A stretch of 64,000 bases of DNA from contig OZ255627.1 in NCBI GenBank assembly GCA_965276765.1, forward strand, positions 1,674,001 through 1,738,000. Direction: 5' to 3'. The notes beneath the pieces are model-generated. The model had not been told where the DNA came from. It searched no databases and worked only from the letters and a program-made list of their open reading frames with translations. Source of the stretch: G965276765 sp965276765. GTDB lineage: Bacteria > Actinomycetota > Acidimicrobiia > Acidimicrobiales > Palsa-688. The stretch's first letter is position 1. Every line of letters begins with the position of its first letter. Both the position numbers and the translations under genes were made by a program. Shown one piece after another: positions 7,744-16,085 of the stretch.

Positions 7744-8736
7744 GGCGGCCGCCACCGGCTGACGGGCGAGGAGCATGTGATAAAGCAGGATCAGCTGCAC
7801 GACGGCCAGCGGTTCGCTCCGTGTCCTGCCGTCGACGATCCCGAGCGAGTCGGGCAGGTCGCGGTCCATGCCGAGGTCGCTCCAGATGGCGTCCTCTACC
7901 TTCCGAATGGCAGCGCGGGGAGCGTGGGCGTGGACGTGGAGGGCATCGACCGGTTTGCCGTCCTCATCCCGGATCAGCTTGATGTGGATGGCGTCGCGGG
8001 TTTCGTCCCCAAGGATCCTGGCGAAATCGGGATGCGGGACCGTCGGTCGCAGGAGGATCGTGGCGCTGAGCGTCTGATTGTCCTCGTCGCCGCGTCCTGG
8101 GATGGGAGCGAAGCGCACCACCACATCGGCGAACTGGCGCTGGGGTCGGATGAACTCGATGGACTCCATCTCCCGGCGCTCGAGCTCCTCGACGACCTGG
8201 GCCCTGCGGTAGCCGCGCTTGGCCGTATCGGGCCCGATCTTCCACTCGCGCCTGACACTCTCGGGAGGATCGAGAAACACACTGAGATCGAAGCAGGCCC
8301 TCGTCATCCGAGTGTGCAGCGGGAGGAGACCCTCGATGATGACGTGGTCGGCCGGCTCGAAGAGCACGGGCCGATCGAGGGTGCCCTCGTGATGGTTGTA
8401 GACGGGCTTGAGGATGGGCTCGCCCATCGTGAGCAGTTGGAGGTGCTGTTCCATGATGCCCATGTAGTTGCACGCCGGGCTGAGCGGAGTGAACGGCAGG
8501 GCCTTGCGTTCGCTGCGGTCGTAGCGGTGGTAGTCGTCCACGCACATCGAGGCGATGCTGTCGTCCCCGACGGCGTCGACGAGGCCCCGTGTCAGGGTCG
8601 TCTTCCCGGCGGCGCTGTCCCCCGCGATGGCCAACATCGCCGGGCGCGTCCGGTCGGACACGGCGCCGGCGCGACGCATGAGGATGCTCTTGTACGGAAC
8701 GTGAGATGCGGCGACGGGAGCCGACCCGGGCGTCAT
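7735..8736 (-). CDS. prk: Phosphoribulokinase
   Basis: Phosphoribulokinase phosphorylates ribulose-5-phosphate with ATP to make the RuBisCO substrate. The 333-residue product has the P-loop GDSAAGKT (39-46), the substrate-binding DDYHRYDR, the YNHHEGT segment and IIEGLLPLH. The YNHxxG and IEGLxPL motifs and the WKI segment resemble the cyanobacterial/plant-type (class II) enzyme rather than the roughly 290-residue proteobacterial type. That is notable next to a proteobacterial-style red RuBisCO operon. It is convergent with cbbR, so it is transcribed separately from cbbLSX. The first 28 residues are not conserved, and the true start may be a later codon. Confidence 0.9.
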   Translation of the reverse strand: MTPGSAPVAASHVPYKSILMRRAGAVSDRTRPAMLAIAGDSAAGKTTLTRGLVDAVGDDSIASMCVDDYHRYDRSERKALPFTPLSPACNYMGIMEQHLQLLTMGEPILKPVYNHHEGTLDRPVLFEPADHVIIEGLLPLHTRMTRACFDLSVFLDPPESVRREWKIGPDTAKRGYRRAQVVEELERREMESIEFIRPQRQFADVVVRFAPIPGRGDEDNQTLSATILLRPTVPHPDFARILGDETRDAIHIKLIRDEDGKPVDALHVHAHAPRAAIRKVEDAIWSDLGMDRDLPDSLGIVDGRTRSEPLAVVQLILLYHMLLARQPVAAAAL

Positions 8737-8810
8737 GACAGGACGCTACGTGGCATGGCGTCCCCCGGCGTCCCCCAAAGCGGGGACCCGCCGTGGGATA
8801 GACACGCCGC

Positions 8811-9994
8811 CTAGGTGGAGCCGGCGGGGATCTTGACCGTGACCGACGTGCCCTCGTCGGGCTGCGAACTGATGTCGAGGTGGGCGCCGATGAGAGCGGC
8901 CCGCTCGGCCAGACCGCTCAGTCCGTAGGCCGTCAACTTTCTCGCCACGGTCGGGTCGAAGCCCACGCCGTTGTCGGCGATCGTCATCCGGACCTCCTCT
9001 CCGGTCCGGCGCAGGGTGATCTCGACTCCCGATGCGGCGGCGTGCTTGGCCACGTTCTGGAGGCCTCCTGGGCCATCCGGTACAAGGCCGTCTCGACATG
9101 CGATGGCATGGAGCAGGTGTCGAGATCCACGTCGACATCGATGTCGGGACCGAGTGACGTCGTCAGGCTGGCGATCCCGGCCGCAAGGCCCAGGTCGTCG
9201 AGGATGGCGGGCCGGAGGCCGACGATGGCCCGCCTGGCCTCGTCGAGGGCGTCGCCGAGCAGCGCGCCGGTCGCCTCGAGCTCCACGAGGACTTCCCCCG
9301 TTGGGTCCAGCGAACGGGCTGCACCCACGTGGTAGTACGCGCTTACGAGGCGCTGGCTGATCCCGTCGTGGATGTCCGCTGCGATCCGCCGACGATCGAG
9401 CTCCTGGAGCTCGATCGTCCTTGCCGCGAACCGCTCGAGTTCGTGTTCGCGCGTGGCCAGCCGATCGAAGAGGACTGCGTTTTCTACGATGCCGGCGAGC
9501 AGGCCGGCCACCTCGGTGAGACGGGCCGTGTCACCGGGCGCGAAATGACGGGTCTGATGGGAGTGAACGTTGAGGACGCCGGTCACGACCCCTTCGGGCC
9601 TGCGCATCGGCACCGAGATCATCGACGTGAAGTCCTCGCCATGCAGAGCCGGGATGTAGACATAGCGGGGGTCGGACCACTTGTCCTCGATCACGGCCGG
9701 TTCTCCCTGCTCGGCCACCCAGCCGGCCACTCCCTCGCCCAGTCGAAGCCGAATCGTGCCGGCCAGCACGTCGAATCCGTCCGGCGTCGCCCCGGCCAAC
9801 ACCAGGTCACCGGTCTTGGCGTCGACGAGGTGGACGAAGCACGCATCGGCCCTCGTCGTCTCCACGACGAACTCTGCGACTCGGCGGACGACGGTACGGA
9901 GGTTGCGCTCCTCGGTGCTCAGCTCGATGATTCGTCGCAACACGCCCGACCACGCCCGGTCGGATTGGGCCGCATCCGTTCCCTGATCTTTCAT
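8811..9994 (-). pseudogene. GAF-domain sensor histidine kinase (NarX/DegS type), frameshifted
   Basis: The product would be a cytoplasmic sensor kinase: a GAF domain (about residues 25-175), then a HisKA_3 dimerisation segment with the phosphorylated His in DIHDGISQRLV, then an HATPase domain. The frame is broken at 9061-9064. The codons for YRMAQEA are followed by an unrelated 18-residue tail, while the expected continuation QNVAKHAAAS with the ADNGVGFD ATP lid lies one frame away (8811-9053). Adding one C to the CC run restores a single protein of about 393 residues. The N-terminal start at 9994 overlaps the regulator stop (ATGA). The lesion is either a recent mutation or a sequencing error. 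Confidence 0.8.
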
Positions 9995-10641
9995 ATGAAG
10001 ATGCCCTCCCTGAGCGCGAAGGCGACCGCCTGAGTCCTGTCGCTCACGCCGAGCTTCCGAAAGATCGAGCTCACGTGGGACTTGATCGTCTCCTCGCCGA
10101 GCACCAGCCGGGCGGCGATGGCCCGATTCGTGTGGCCATGGACCATGAGCTCGAGGACGGCGCTCTCGCGCTGCGTCAGGCCGAGGTGGGCTCCGGCCCA
10201 GAACTCTCCTCGCTCGAGGCGCGACGCCGAGAGCGCGACCCGACCGGCGAGCGAAGGGTCGACGACGATCTCACCGGCCATGACCCGGTCGATGTGGCCG
10301 AGCAGCTCCTCTGCCACGAGCTGTTTGGTGAGATATCCGGCGGCACCGGCCCGCAACCCCTGAAAGAGGTACTGCTCGTCGTCGTAGACGGTCAGGAGGA
10401 TCACCTTGAGCTCGGGGAAGGCGGCCCGCAGCTCCTCGCACAGCTGGAAGCCGCTCATCGTCCGCATGCGCACGTCGAGTAGGGCGACGTCGGGTCGTAG
10501 CGCCTCGGTCAGACGTCGGGCCTCCTTGGGATCGGTGGTCGAGGCCACGACCGTGACCCTCGCTGCGTGCGGGCGCAACATGGCGGCGAGGCCGTCGAGC
10601 ACCATCTGGTGGTCGTCGACGAGGAGCAGGCGGGTCGACAT
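9991..10641 (-). CDS. NarL/LuxR-family response regulator
   Basis: A 216-residue response regulator. The receiver domain starts STRLLLVDDHQMVLDGL, with the phospho-acceptor Asp in DVALLDVRM and the switch Lys in GYLTKQL. The C-terminal LuxR helix-turn-helix contains LTQRESAVLELMVHGHTNRAIAA. Start ATG at 10641 was chosen because upstream codons are non-conserved and lie in the promoter region. Its TGA overlaps the kinase ATG, so the two form a two-component operon. Signal and targets are unknown; the kinase GAF domain suggests a small-molecule or redox cue. Confidence 0.9.
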   Translation of the reverse strand: MSTRLLLVDDHQMVLDGLAAMLRPHAARVTVVASTTDPKEARRLTEALRPDVALLDVRMRTMSGFQLCEELRAAFPELKVILLTVYDDEQYLFQGLRAGAAGYLTKQLVAEELLGHIDRVMAGEIVVDPSLAGRVALSASRLERGEFWAGAHLGLTQRESAVLELMVHGHTNRAIAARLVLGEETIKSHVSSIFRKLGVSDRTQAVAFALREGIFI

Positions 10642-10814
10642 CCCAGGCCCCGCTTGGGGTGCCTTGTCGTCCACGGCAGCACCATACGTCCCCGGTCCTC
10701 CCGCCGTGGGGGGAGGACGTTCTCCCCCGTCGGAGCGGGCGCGCGTTGGGCCGGTTCCGGCGCGAAGCTGGCGGGGCCGCCATTTGTACCGCGCCCGACC
10801 GCAGGGAGGATCCG

Positions 10815-11363
10815 ATGCCCCAACCACAAGGAGCCGAGCTCGAGGCCGTACGTCGCCGGCGGACGGAGCTGCGCGAGCGCTACCTCGTGGCCGCGCCCGA
10901 CCGCCCGGCGACCACGGTGCGCGGAGTCCACCACCTCGCACTCATCTGCCGCGACGTGGAAGAGACCATCCTCTTCTACCAGGGCCTCCTCGGCTTTCCC
11001 CTCGTGGAGCTGGTGGAGAACCGTGACTACGCCGGGTCGAGCCATTTCTTCTTTGACATCGGTAACCGCAACCTGCTCGGGTTCTTCGACTTTCCAGGTC
11101 ACGATCATCCCGAGTTCCACGAGACGATCGGCGGCGTCCAGCACCTCGCGCTCTCGGTGTCCAACGAACAGTTCGTCATGGCGAGGGCGAAGCTTGACGC
11201 CGCCGGCATCGAGTATCTCGGTCCCGACCGGGGAGCGGACGACAGCATGTACCTGCGCGACCCCAACGGCGTCGGCATCGAGCTCTACAACGAAACGCTC
11301 GGCGTCTTTGGTGGCGCCGTCCTCGTCGACGGTCCCCCGGTCGCGGCCGGCTCGGCTGGGTAG
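10815..11363 (+). CDS. VOC (glyoxalase/dioxygenase fold) family protein
   Basis: A 182-residue protein with one vicinal-oxygen-chelate module made of two beta-alpha-beta-beta-beta repeats. GVHHLALICRDVEETILFYQ opens the first and GGVQHLALSVS opens the second. Candidate metal ligands are the His of each HLAL and the Glu of GIELY near the C-terminus. ATG at 10815 follows a GGAGGA-type ribosome binding site. It is divergent from the response regulator. The reaction cannot be assigned within this broad superfamily, which includes lyases, dioxygenases and resistance proteins. Confidence 0.8.
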   Translation: MPQPQGAELEAVRRRRTELRERYLVAAPDRPATTVRGVHHLALICRDVEETILFYQGLLGFPLVELVENRDYAGSSHFFFDIGNRNLLGFFDFPGHDHPEFHETIGGVQHLALSVSNEQFVMARAKLDAAGIEYLGPDRGADDSMYLRDPNGVGIELYNETLGVFGGAVLVDGPPVAAGSAG

Positions 11364-11475
11364 AGCGCCGCGCCGGCCCCGGCGCCGGCCGTTCCCGGCC
11401 CGGGTTGTCGAGCCGGCCCCGGCCGTTCCGGCCCGGGTGGAGCGCCGCTCCCGTACCTTTTGTCCGGTTGTCCAG

Positions 11476-11528
11476 CGAACCTGTCGCGATATTGCACCGA
11501 GGGGTGTACACAAATCGCGACAGGTTCG
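11476..11528. repeat. Perfect 15-base inverted repeat with 23-base loop
   Basis: CGAACCTGTCGCGAT at 11476-11490 is matched exactly by its reverse complement at 11514-11528. The loop contains GTGTACAC and short self-complementary segments. It lies between the 3' ends of the VOC gene and the DUF4282 gene, so it could be a bidirectional transcription stop, though no T-run follows. Two GC-rich near-copies of a roughly 30-base segment (11370-11440) precede it. Confidence 0.8.
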
Positions 11529-11552
11529 GCGCGACGGAGCGATGGCGCGGCG

Positions 11553-12302
11553 TCAGGCAGGTTCGGGCGGGTGGGGCGGAGGCGGTCCAGGATCGGCCGG
11601 TGGGTTATCGGCCGCCGGTGGGTTATCGGCCGGCGCTGGGTTCTCGGGCGGCGCTGGGTTCTCGGCCGCCGGTGGGTTATCGGATGTCGGGCTGGGCCAG
11701 GGGGGCGCCGCGGCCGGTGGGGGATCGCCGTACGCCGGCGTCCCGTACGCCGGCGCTCCGTACTCCGGCGACGCGGTGGGGCCACCCTCGGAGGGGAACG
11801 GCGTGCCATATGGCGACCCGTACGGTTGGGGCCCTGAAGGCGGACCCGCGCCATACGGTTGGGGCCCGGAAGGCGGACCCGCGCCATACGGTTGGGGCCC
11901 GTAGCCGGGCGGGACCGGTCCCGTCGGGTAGGCGCCGGTCGAAGGGCCGGCCGGGTACGGCGCTGGCAGGCCACCCGGCGCCATGCCACCCGGGACGCTG
12001 CGGGCCATACGGGTCGTGTTCTCGGCGATGGTGAAGACCGCCATCACGACCTCGAGCGCGACCCGGTAGATGATCACGTAGAAGAGGAAGAGCAGCGGGC
12101 CGCCGATGATCAGCACGACGAGTCCGAACACGATGTTGGCGGCGAAGGCGGCGATGATAAAGGCGATGGCGGCGAGGGCCGACACGATCACCACGATGGC
12201 GAAGATGACCTTGATGATCTTCGGCGTTACGTAGCTCGTGAATGAGAAGTCGAACAGGGCGGCGAAGAACCCCTTGCCCTGTTGCTGGAGCGGCTGGTTC
12301 AT
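11553..12302 (-). CDS. DUF4282 membrane protein with long Pro-rich tail
   Basis: A 249-residue protein. The first 100 residues are a DUF4282 domain: the KGFFAALFDFSFTSYVTPK signature followed by two hydrophobic segments (about 35-58 and 62-85). The remaining 150 residues are low-complexity Pro/Gly/Tyr/Ala with repeats such as GPQPYGAGPPS and a run of NPPA units. The tail would be a flexible cytoplasmic or surface-exposed extension. Start ATG at 12302 places the domain at the N-terminus. The function of the family is unknown. The gene is flanked on each side by a strong inverted repeat. Confidence 0.75.
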   Translation of the reverse strand: MNQPLQQQGKGFFAALFDFSFTSYVTPKIIKVIFAIVVIVSALAAIAFIIAAFAANIVFGLVVLIIGGPLLFLFYVIIYRVALEVVMAVFTIAENTTRMARSVPGGMAPGGLPAPYPAGPSTGAYPTGPVPPGYGPQPYGAGPPSGPQPYGAGPPSGPQPYGSPYGTPFPSEGGPTASPEYGAPAYGTPAYGDPPPAAAPPWPSPTSDNPPAAENPAPPENPAPADNPPAADNPPADPGPPPPHPPEPA

Positions 12303-12337
12303 CGAATGACCTCCGGGTCGGGCAAGAGGGTGACACA

Positions 12338-12382
12338 TTCTGAGGGCTGGTGACGTCGAAACCGACGTCACCAGCCTCAGAA
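12338..12382. promoter_or_regulatory. 20-bp inverted repeat in divergent promoter region
   Basis: Arms at 12338-12358 and 12363-12382 pair over 20 bp with one bulged G and a four-base AAAC loop; the inner part is CTGGTGACGTCG. It sits between divergent DUF4282 (start 12302) and aquaporin (start 12485), 35 bases upstream of the former. It may be an operator for a dimeric regulator or a structured 5' leader. No U-run makes it a typical terminator. Confidence 0.7.
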
Positions 12383-12484
12383 CGAGCCGTCACGCCCGTG
12401 ATCACGCTGTGTGGTGTGAGCACCATGTATCGTGATTTGCGTGGAGTGCCGCCTCCACGGCGGCCCGATTGACAGGAGGAAGGG

Positions 12485-13252
12485 ATGGCTGGGAGGAAGT
12501 ACGCGGCCGAGGCTCTCGGCACAGCGCTGCTCGTGTTTCTGGCCGTGGGCACGGCCACCCTCTCGTTCGGGTTCAAGCTGGACGGCATGAGCGTGTCGGC
12601 GGGGGTCGTCACCACCGCGCTCGCCTTTGGCCTCGTGCTCGTCGCCCTCGTTTACACCATCGGTCCCGTCTCGGGGTGCCACGTCAATCCGGCCGTGACC
12701 ATCGGCTTCGTCGTGGCCGGGCGCATGGGCATCCGCGAGGCCATCGGCTACTGGATCGCCCAGTTCGTCGGTGGCATCGTTGGTGCGTTCGCCCTTTGGG
12801 GGGTGTTCAGTGGGGCCAAGGGCTACAGCCGCTCCAATCAGGGTCTTGGTACCGACGGGTGGGGATCGCACTCCCTCGTCCACCTGAACGCCGGGGGCGC
12901 CTTCGCGGCCGAGGCCATCCTGACCTTCGTGTTCGTCCTCGTGGTCCTCTCCGCCACCAGCCACGCTGCATCGGCCGGCTTCGCCGGCGTCGCCATCGGT
13001 TTCGCCCTCACCCTCGTCCACCTGATCGGGATTCCCCTGACCGGCACGTCGGTCAACCCGGCCAGGAGCCTCGGCCCTGCCCTCGTCGTTGGAGGTGACG
13101 CCCTCAGCCAGGTGTGGCTCTTTATCGTGGCGCCCCTTGTCGGCGGCGCTATCGCGGCGCTGGCGTGGCGCACCCTTGTCGCCGAGCCGGCCGCCGCCGA
13201 CACGACCGAGGCGCCCGGAGAGGTGAGACCCACCGATCTGCCGGCCGGCTGA
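12485..13252 (+). CDS. Aquaporin (MIP family, AqpZ/GlpF-like)
   Basis: A channel of the major intrinsic protein family for water or small neutral solutes. The 255-residue product has six transmembrane segments and both pore motifs, NPAVT in HVNPAVT and NPARS in TSVNPARS. The narrow-filter features (a His in the fifth helix region and Arg after the second NPA) suit a water-selective AqpZ-like channel, but this was judged by eye. An AGGAGGA ribosome binding site at 12474-12480 precedes ATG 12485. The C-terminal 30 residues are a polar tail. Confidence 0.92.
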   Translation: MAGRKYAAEALGTALLVFLAVGTATLSFGFKLDGMSVSAGVVTTALAFGLVLVALVYTIGPVSGCHVNPAVTIGFVVAGRMGIREAIGYWIAQFVGGIVGAFALWGVFSGAKGYSRSNQGLGTDGWGSHSLVHLNAGGAFAAEAILTFVFVLVVLSATSHAASAGFAGVAIGFALTLVHLIGIPLTGTSVNPARSLGPALVVGGDALSQVWLFIVAPLVGGAIAALAWRTLVAEPAAADTTEAPGEVRPTDLPAG

Positions 13253-13298
13253 GCGGCGTTTTTCGCAGGGTCAGCGGGAGGGAGCTTCGAACCGCCTC

Positions 13299-13339
13299 TT
13301 GCCAGTTGCAACCTTCGTGCTTAGACTGAATGTTCAGTC
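13299..13339 (+). promoter_or_regulatory. Promoter and TetR-type operator upstream of the aminotransferase
   Basis: A -35 box TTGCCA (13299-13304) and a -10 box TAGACT (13322-13327) are separated by 17 bases. Overlapping the -10 is the palindrome GACTGA-ATGT-TCAGTC (13324-13339). A repressor bound here would block RNA polymerase. The same element recurs at four other places in the window. Confidence 0.75.
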
Positions 13340-13368
13340 AGCTCCTCGAAGAGAAAGCACTGGCCCCT

Positions 13369-14745
13369 GTGATCTCCGCCTCGCCCTCCACGGCGCTCGA
13401 CGCCCGGCTCGATGAGGTGGTCGCCACCCAGGAGCAGATCTTTGTCGACCGTCAGCCCGGTTCCCGCCGGCGGGGCGAGACGGCCGTTCGCTCGCTCGCC
13501 GGCGGGGTGACCTCGAGCTGGCAGATCACCCGCCCGCAGGCGGTGTGGCTCAGCCACGGGGCCGGGTCGAAGATCGTCGACGTCGACGGGGGCGTCTATG
13601 TAGACCTCCACGGGGGCTACGGCGCCGGCCTGGCCGGTCATGCCCATCCGGCCATCGTCGAGGCGGTGCGGACCCAGGTCGGGCGGGGTACGCACTTCGC
13701 CCAGCCCACCGACGATGCCCTGGCCGTAGCCGACAACCTGGCCGGACGCTTCGGTCTCCCGCTGTGGCGGTTCACCAACTCCGGGACCGAGTCGACGATG
13801 GAAGCCGTGCACCTGATGCGCGCCATCACCGGCCGCGACCTCATCATCAAGGTCGAAGGCTGCTACCACGGCCACCACGACTCCGTCCAGGTCTCGGTGG
13901 CGCCCGACGCCGAGGACGTGGGTCCCGCCGCCAGGCCCTTCCAGGTCGCAGCGAGCAGCGGCATCCCCGAGGCGATCAGGGCCCTCACGCTCGTCGTCGG
14001 CTTCAACGACCTCGAGGCCGTCACCCGGCTCCTCGACGAGCACGCCGGCGCGGTGGCCGGGATGGTCATCGAGCCCATCATGATGAACGCCGGGATCATC
14101 GAACCGGCACCCGGCTACCTCTCGGGGCTCAAGAATCTGCTTCATGCCCACGGCGCCCTGCTCACCTTCGACGAGGTCAAGACCGGCCTCACCGTCGGCC
14201 CGGGGGGTGCGACCGCCGCGACGGGGGTCGCCCCGGACATCATCTGCCTGGCCAAGTCGATCGGCGGGGGCCTCTGCTGCGGTGCCGTCGGCGGGAGCCA
14301 CGGGGTCATGAAACACGTAGCCAACGGTGACTACGAGATGGTCGGCACCTTCAACGGCAACCCGCTCACGATGGCGGCCACCAGGGCCATGCTCGAGGAG
14401 GTTGCCACCCCCGAGGCCTACGACCGCATTGCCGTCCATCGACGGACCATCAACAGCCGGCTGGGAGCCACGATCGCCGCCCACGGTCTCGACGCCAGGG
14501 TGGTGTCGGTGGGAGCCAAGGGGTGCGTGACCTTCTCTGCTCAACCGGTCACCGACTACCGGGACTTCCTGTGCGTCGACGACCGCTATAACCACGCTCA
14601 CTGGCTGTTCCAACACAACGGCGGTGTCTTTCTCCCTCCGTGGGGCAAGACCGAGCAATGGCTCGTGTCCGTGCAGCACGACGACGCCGACATCGAGCTG
14701 TTCACCCGGAACTTCGAGCGGTTCGCTCGTTCGGTTACGGTCTGA
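13369..14745 (+). CDS. Class III aminotransferase (glutamate-1-semialdehyde aminomutase-like)
   Basis: A PLP-dependent fold-type I enzyme of about 458 residues. The PLP lysine is in LAKSIGGG (codon at 14254), the ring-contacting Asp in DEVKTG, and the phosphate site in TNSGTEST. The sequence resembles HemL and related aminotransferases, but the setting beside a polyamine-type transporter suggests an amine or amino-acid transaminase rather than heme synthesis. An ATG at 13330 is in frame but lies inside the operator, upstream of the expected transcription start (about 13334). GTG 13369, 35 bases downstream, is therefore preferred. It is followed after 95 bases by the pot transporter genes. Confidence 0.85.
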   Translation: MISASPSTALDARLDEVVATQEQIFVDRQPGSRRRGETAVRSLAGGVTSSWQITRPQAVWLSHGAGSKIVDVDGGVYVDLHGGYGAGLAGHAHPAIVEAVRTQVGRGTHFAQPTDDALAVADNLAGRFGLPLWRFTNSGTESTMEAVHLMRAITGRDLIIKVEGCYHGHHDSVQVSVAPDAEDVGPAARPFQVAASSGIPEAIRALTLVVGFNDLEAVTRLLDEHAGAVAGMVIEPIMMNAGIIEPAPGYLSGLKNLLHAHGALLTFDEVKTGLTVGPGGATAATGVAPDIICLAKSIGGGLCCGAVGGSHGVMKHVANGDYEMVGTFNGNPLTMAATRAMLEEVATPEAYDRIAVHRRTINSRLGATIAAHGLDARVVSVGAKGCVTFSAQPVTDYRDFLCVDDRYNHAHWLFQHNGGVFLPPWGKTEQWLVSVQHDDADIELFTRNFERFARSVTV

Positions 14746-14799
14746 TGACATAGGGGTCCCGGCCTTGTGCCCGAGGGGATCGGGTGCTTTACTTCGACT

Positions 14800-14815
14800 G
14801 ATCGACTGTTCAGTC
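14800..14815 (+). promoter_or_regulatory. TetR-type operator copy upstream of potD
   Basis: TCAGTC at 14810-14815 with GATCGA at 14800-14805 is the motif in reverse orientation: on the minus strand it reads GACTGA-ACAG-TCGATC, 13 of 16 positions identical to the copies at 23435 and 28925. An additional GACTGA starts at 14796. It lies 26 bases before the potD start, so the transporter operon may have its own regulated promoter. Confidence 0.6.
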
Positions 14816-14840
14816 AGGTTCGGGAGGGGGTGTCAGGTTG

Positions 14841-16085
14841 ATGTCGCATCCACGAGAAGTAGGCGGGAATCGGGCCTTCACCCGCAGACAGCTGCTCCAG
14901 TGGGCGGCCGGTGGCGCCGCCCTCGCCGGCGCCGGAGGGCTGCTGTCCTCGTGCACATCGGCCGCCGCCGACTCGGTGTCGATCCCCCTCGCTCGGCCCG
15001 ACCGGCCGGTCCTCTGGCCCCTCTTCGATGACAACAAGACCGTCGCATCTGGTCTTGAGCCCGAATACGGCGCAACCCTCCAGATCTACAACTGGTCGGC
15101 GTACATCAACCCGGCGACCGTCTCCAACTTCTGCAAGAAATATCGGTGCCACGCCCAGGTCACCACCTTTAACACCATGAGCGAGGCGCTGGCCAAGCTG
15201 CAGGGCGGCCAGGTCGCCTTCGACGTGTTCTTCCCCACCCTCGACGTGATCGGGCCGCTGGTCGAGGGGAAGCTCCTCGCGCCGCTCAACCACACCTACA
15301 TCCCCAACATCGCCCAGGCGTGGCGCCAGTTTGCCGACCCCTTCTATGACCGCGAGTGGCGCTACACGGTCCCCTACACCATCTACACGACGGGGATGGC
15401 CTGGCGGAAGGACCTGGTCGACGAGAATCCGTACAAGCTGGCCAACCCGTGGGCCATGCCGTGGAATGCCAAGTACCGGGGCCGCGTGGGCATCCTCGAC
15501 GACTACCGCGAGGGCATCTGCCTGGCCCTGCTCAAGCTCGGGATCTACGACCTCAACACGACGAGCGAGGCGCAGATCACCGCCGCGCTCCACCAGCTGG
15601 AGGATCTCCAGTCGCTCGTCAACGTCGTGATCGACAACAACGACTACACGGAAGTCCCGAGCGGACAGACCTGGATCCATCACGCCTGGTCGGGCGACAT
15701 GGCCGCCTCCTGGCAATACCTGCCCAAGGGGGTCTCTGAGAAGGTGCTCGGCTACTGGTTCCCACCCGACGGCCGCGGTCCTGTCACCAACGACACCGTG
15801 GCCGTCCTCTCATCGGCGAAGAGCCCCGTCCTCGCCCATCTCTTCGCCAACTACCTCCTCGACGAGTCCGTTGCCCTCGAGAACATCGGCTGGAACGGCT
15901 ACGCCCAGCCCATCAACGGCATCTCGGCCCAACGGCTGATCAAGGAGAAGATCATCCCCGCCAATCTGGCGTCGACGACCGTCCTGCCCTCCTACTTCGA
16001 CCACGGGATCAAGGAGCTCGAGCTGCCCGAGCGGGCCAATCAGACGTGGGAGCTCGCCTGGACCAAGTTCGGCGGGGGGTTGTAG
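14841..16085 (+). CDS. potD: Polyamine-type ABC transporter substrate-binding lipoprotein
   Basis: A 414-residue extracellular solute-binding protein of the PotD/PotF family that would capture putrescine, spermidine or a related cationic amine. The N-terminus has a twin-arginine signal TRRQLLQWAAGGAALAGAGG followed by a lipobox ending SSC, so it should be Tat-exported and lipid-anchored. Mature motifs include IYNWSAYINPATVSNF and the conserved YTIYTTGMAWRKD. It starts the operon in the order potD-potB-potC-potA, with potB beginning directly after its stop. The exact ligand cannot be read from the sequence; betaine-like or opine-like amines are also possible. Confidence 0.9.
   Translation: MSHPREVGGNRAFTRRQLLQWAAGGAALAGAGGLLSSCTSAAADSVSIPLARPDRPVLWPLFDDNKTVASGLEPEYGATLQIYNWSAYINPATVSNFCKKYRCHAQVTTFNTMSEALAKLQGGQVAFDVFFPTLDVIGPLVEGKLLAPLNHTYIPNIAQAWRQFADPFYDREWRYTVPYTIYTTGMAWRKDLVDENPYKLANPWAMPWNAKYRGRVGILDDYREGICLALLKLGIYDLNTTSEAQITAALHQLEDLQSLVNVVIDNNDYTEVPSGQTWIHHAWSGDMAASWQYLPKGVSEKVLGYWFPPDGRGPVTNDTVAVLSSAKSPVLAHLFANYLLDESVALENIGWNGYAQPINGISAQRLIKEKIIPANLASTTVLPSYFDHGIKELELPERANQTWELAWTKFGGGL

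Noticed and set aside
13369..14745. Assignment as hemL for heme synthesis
   Set aside because: Similarity is to the whole class III family, and the operator and transporter context point to amine metabolism.
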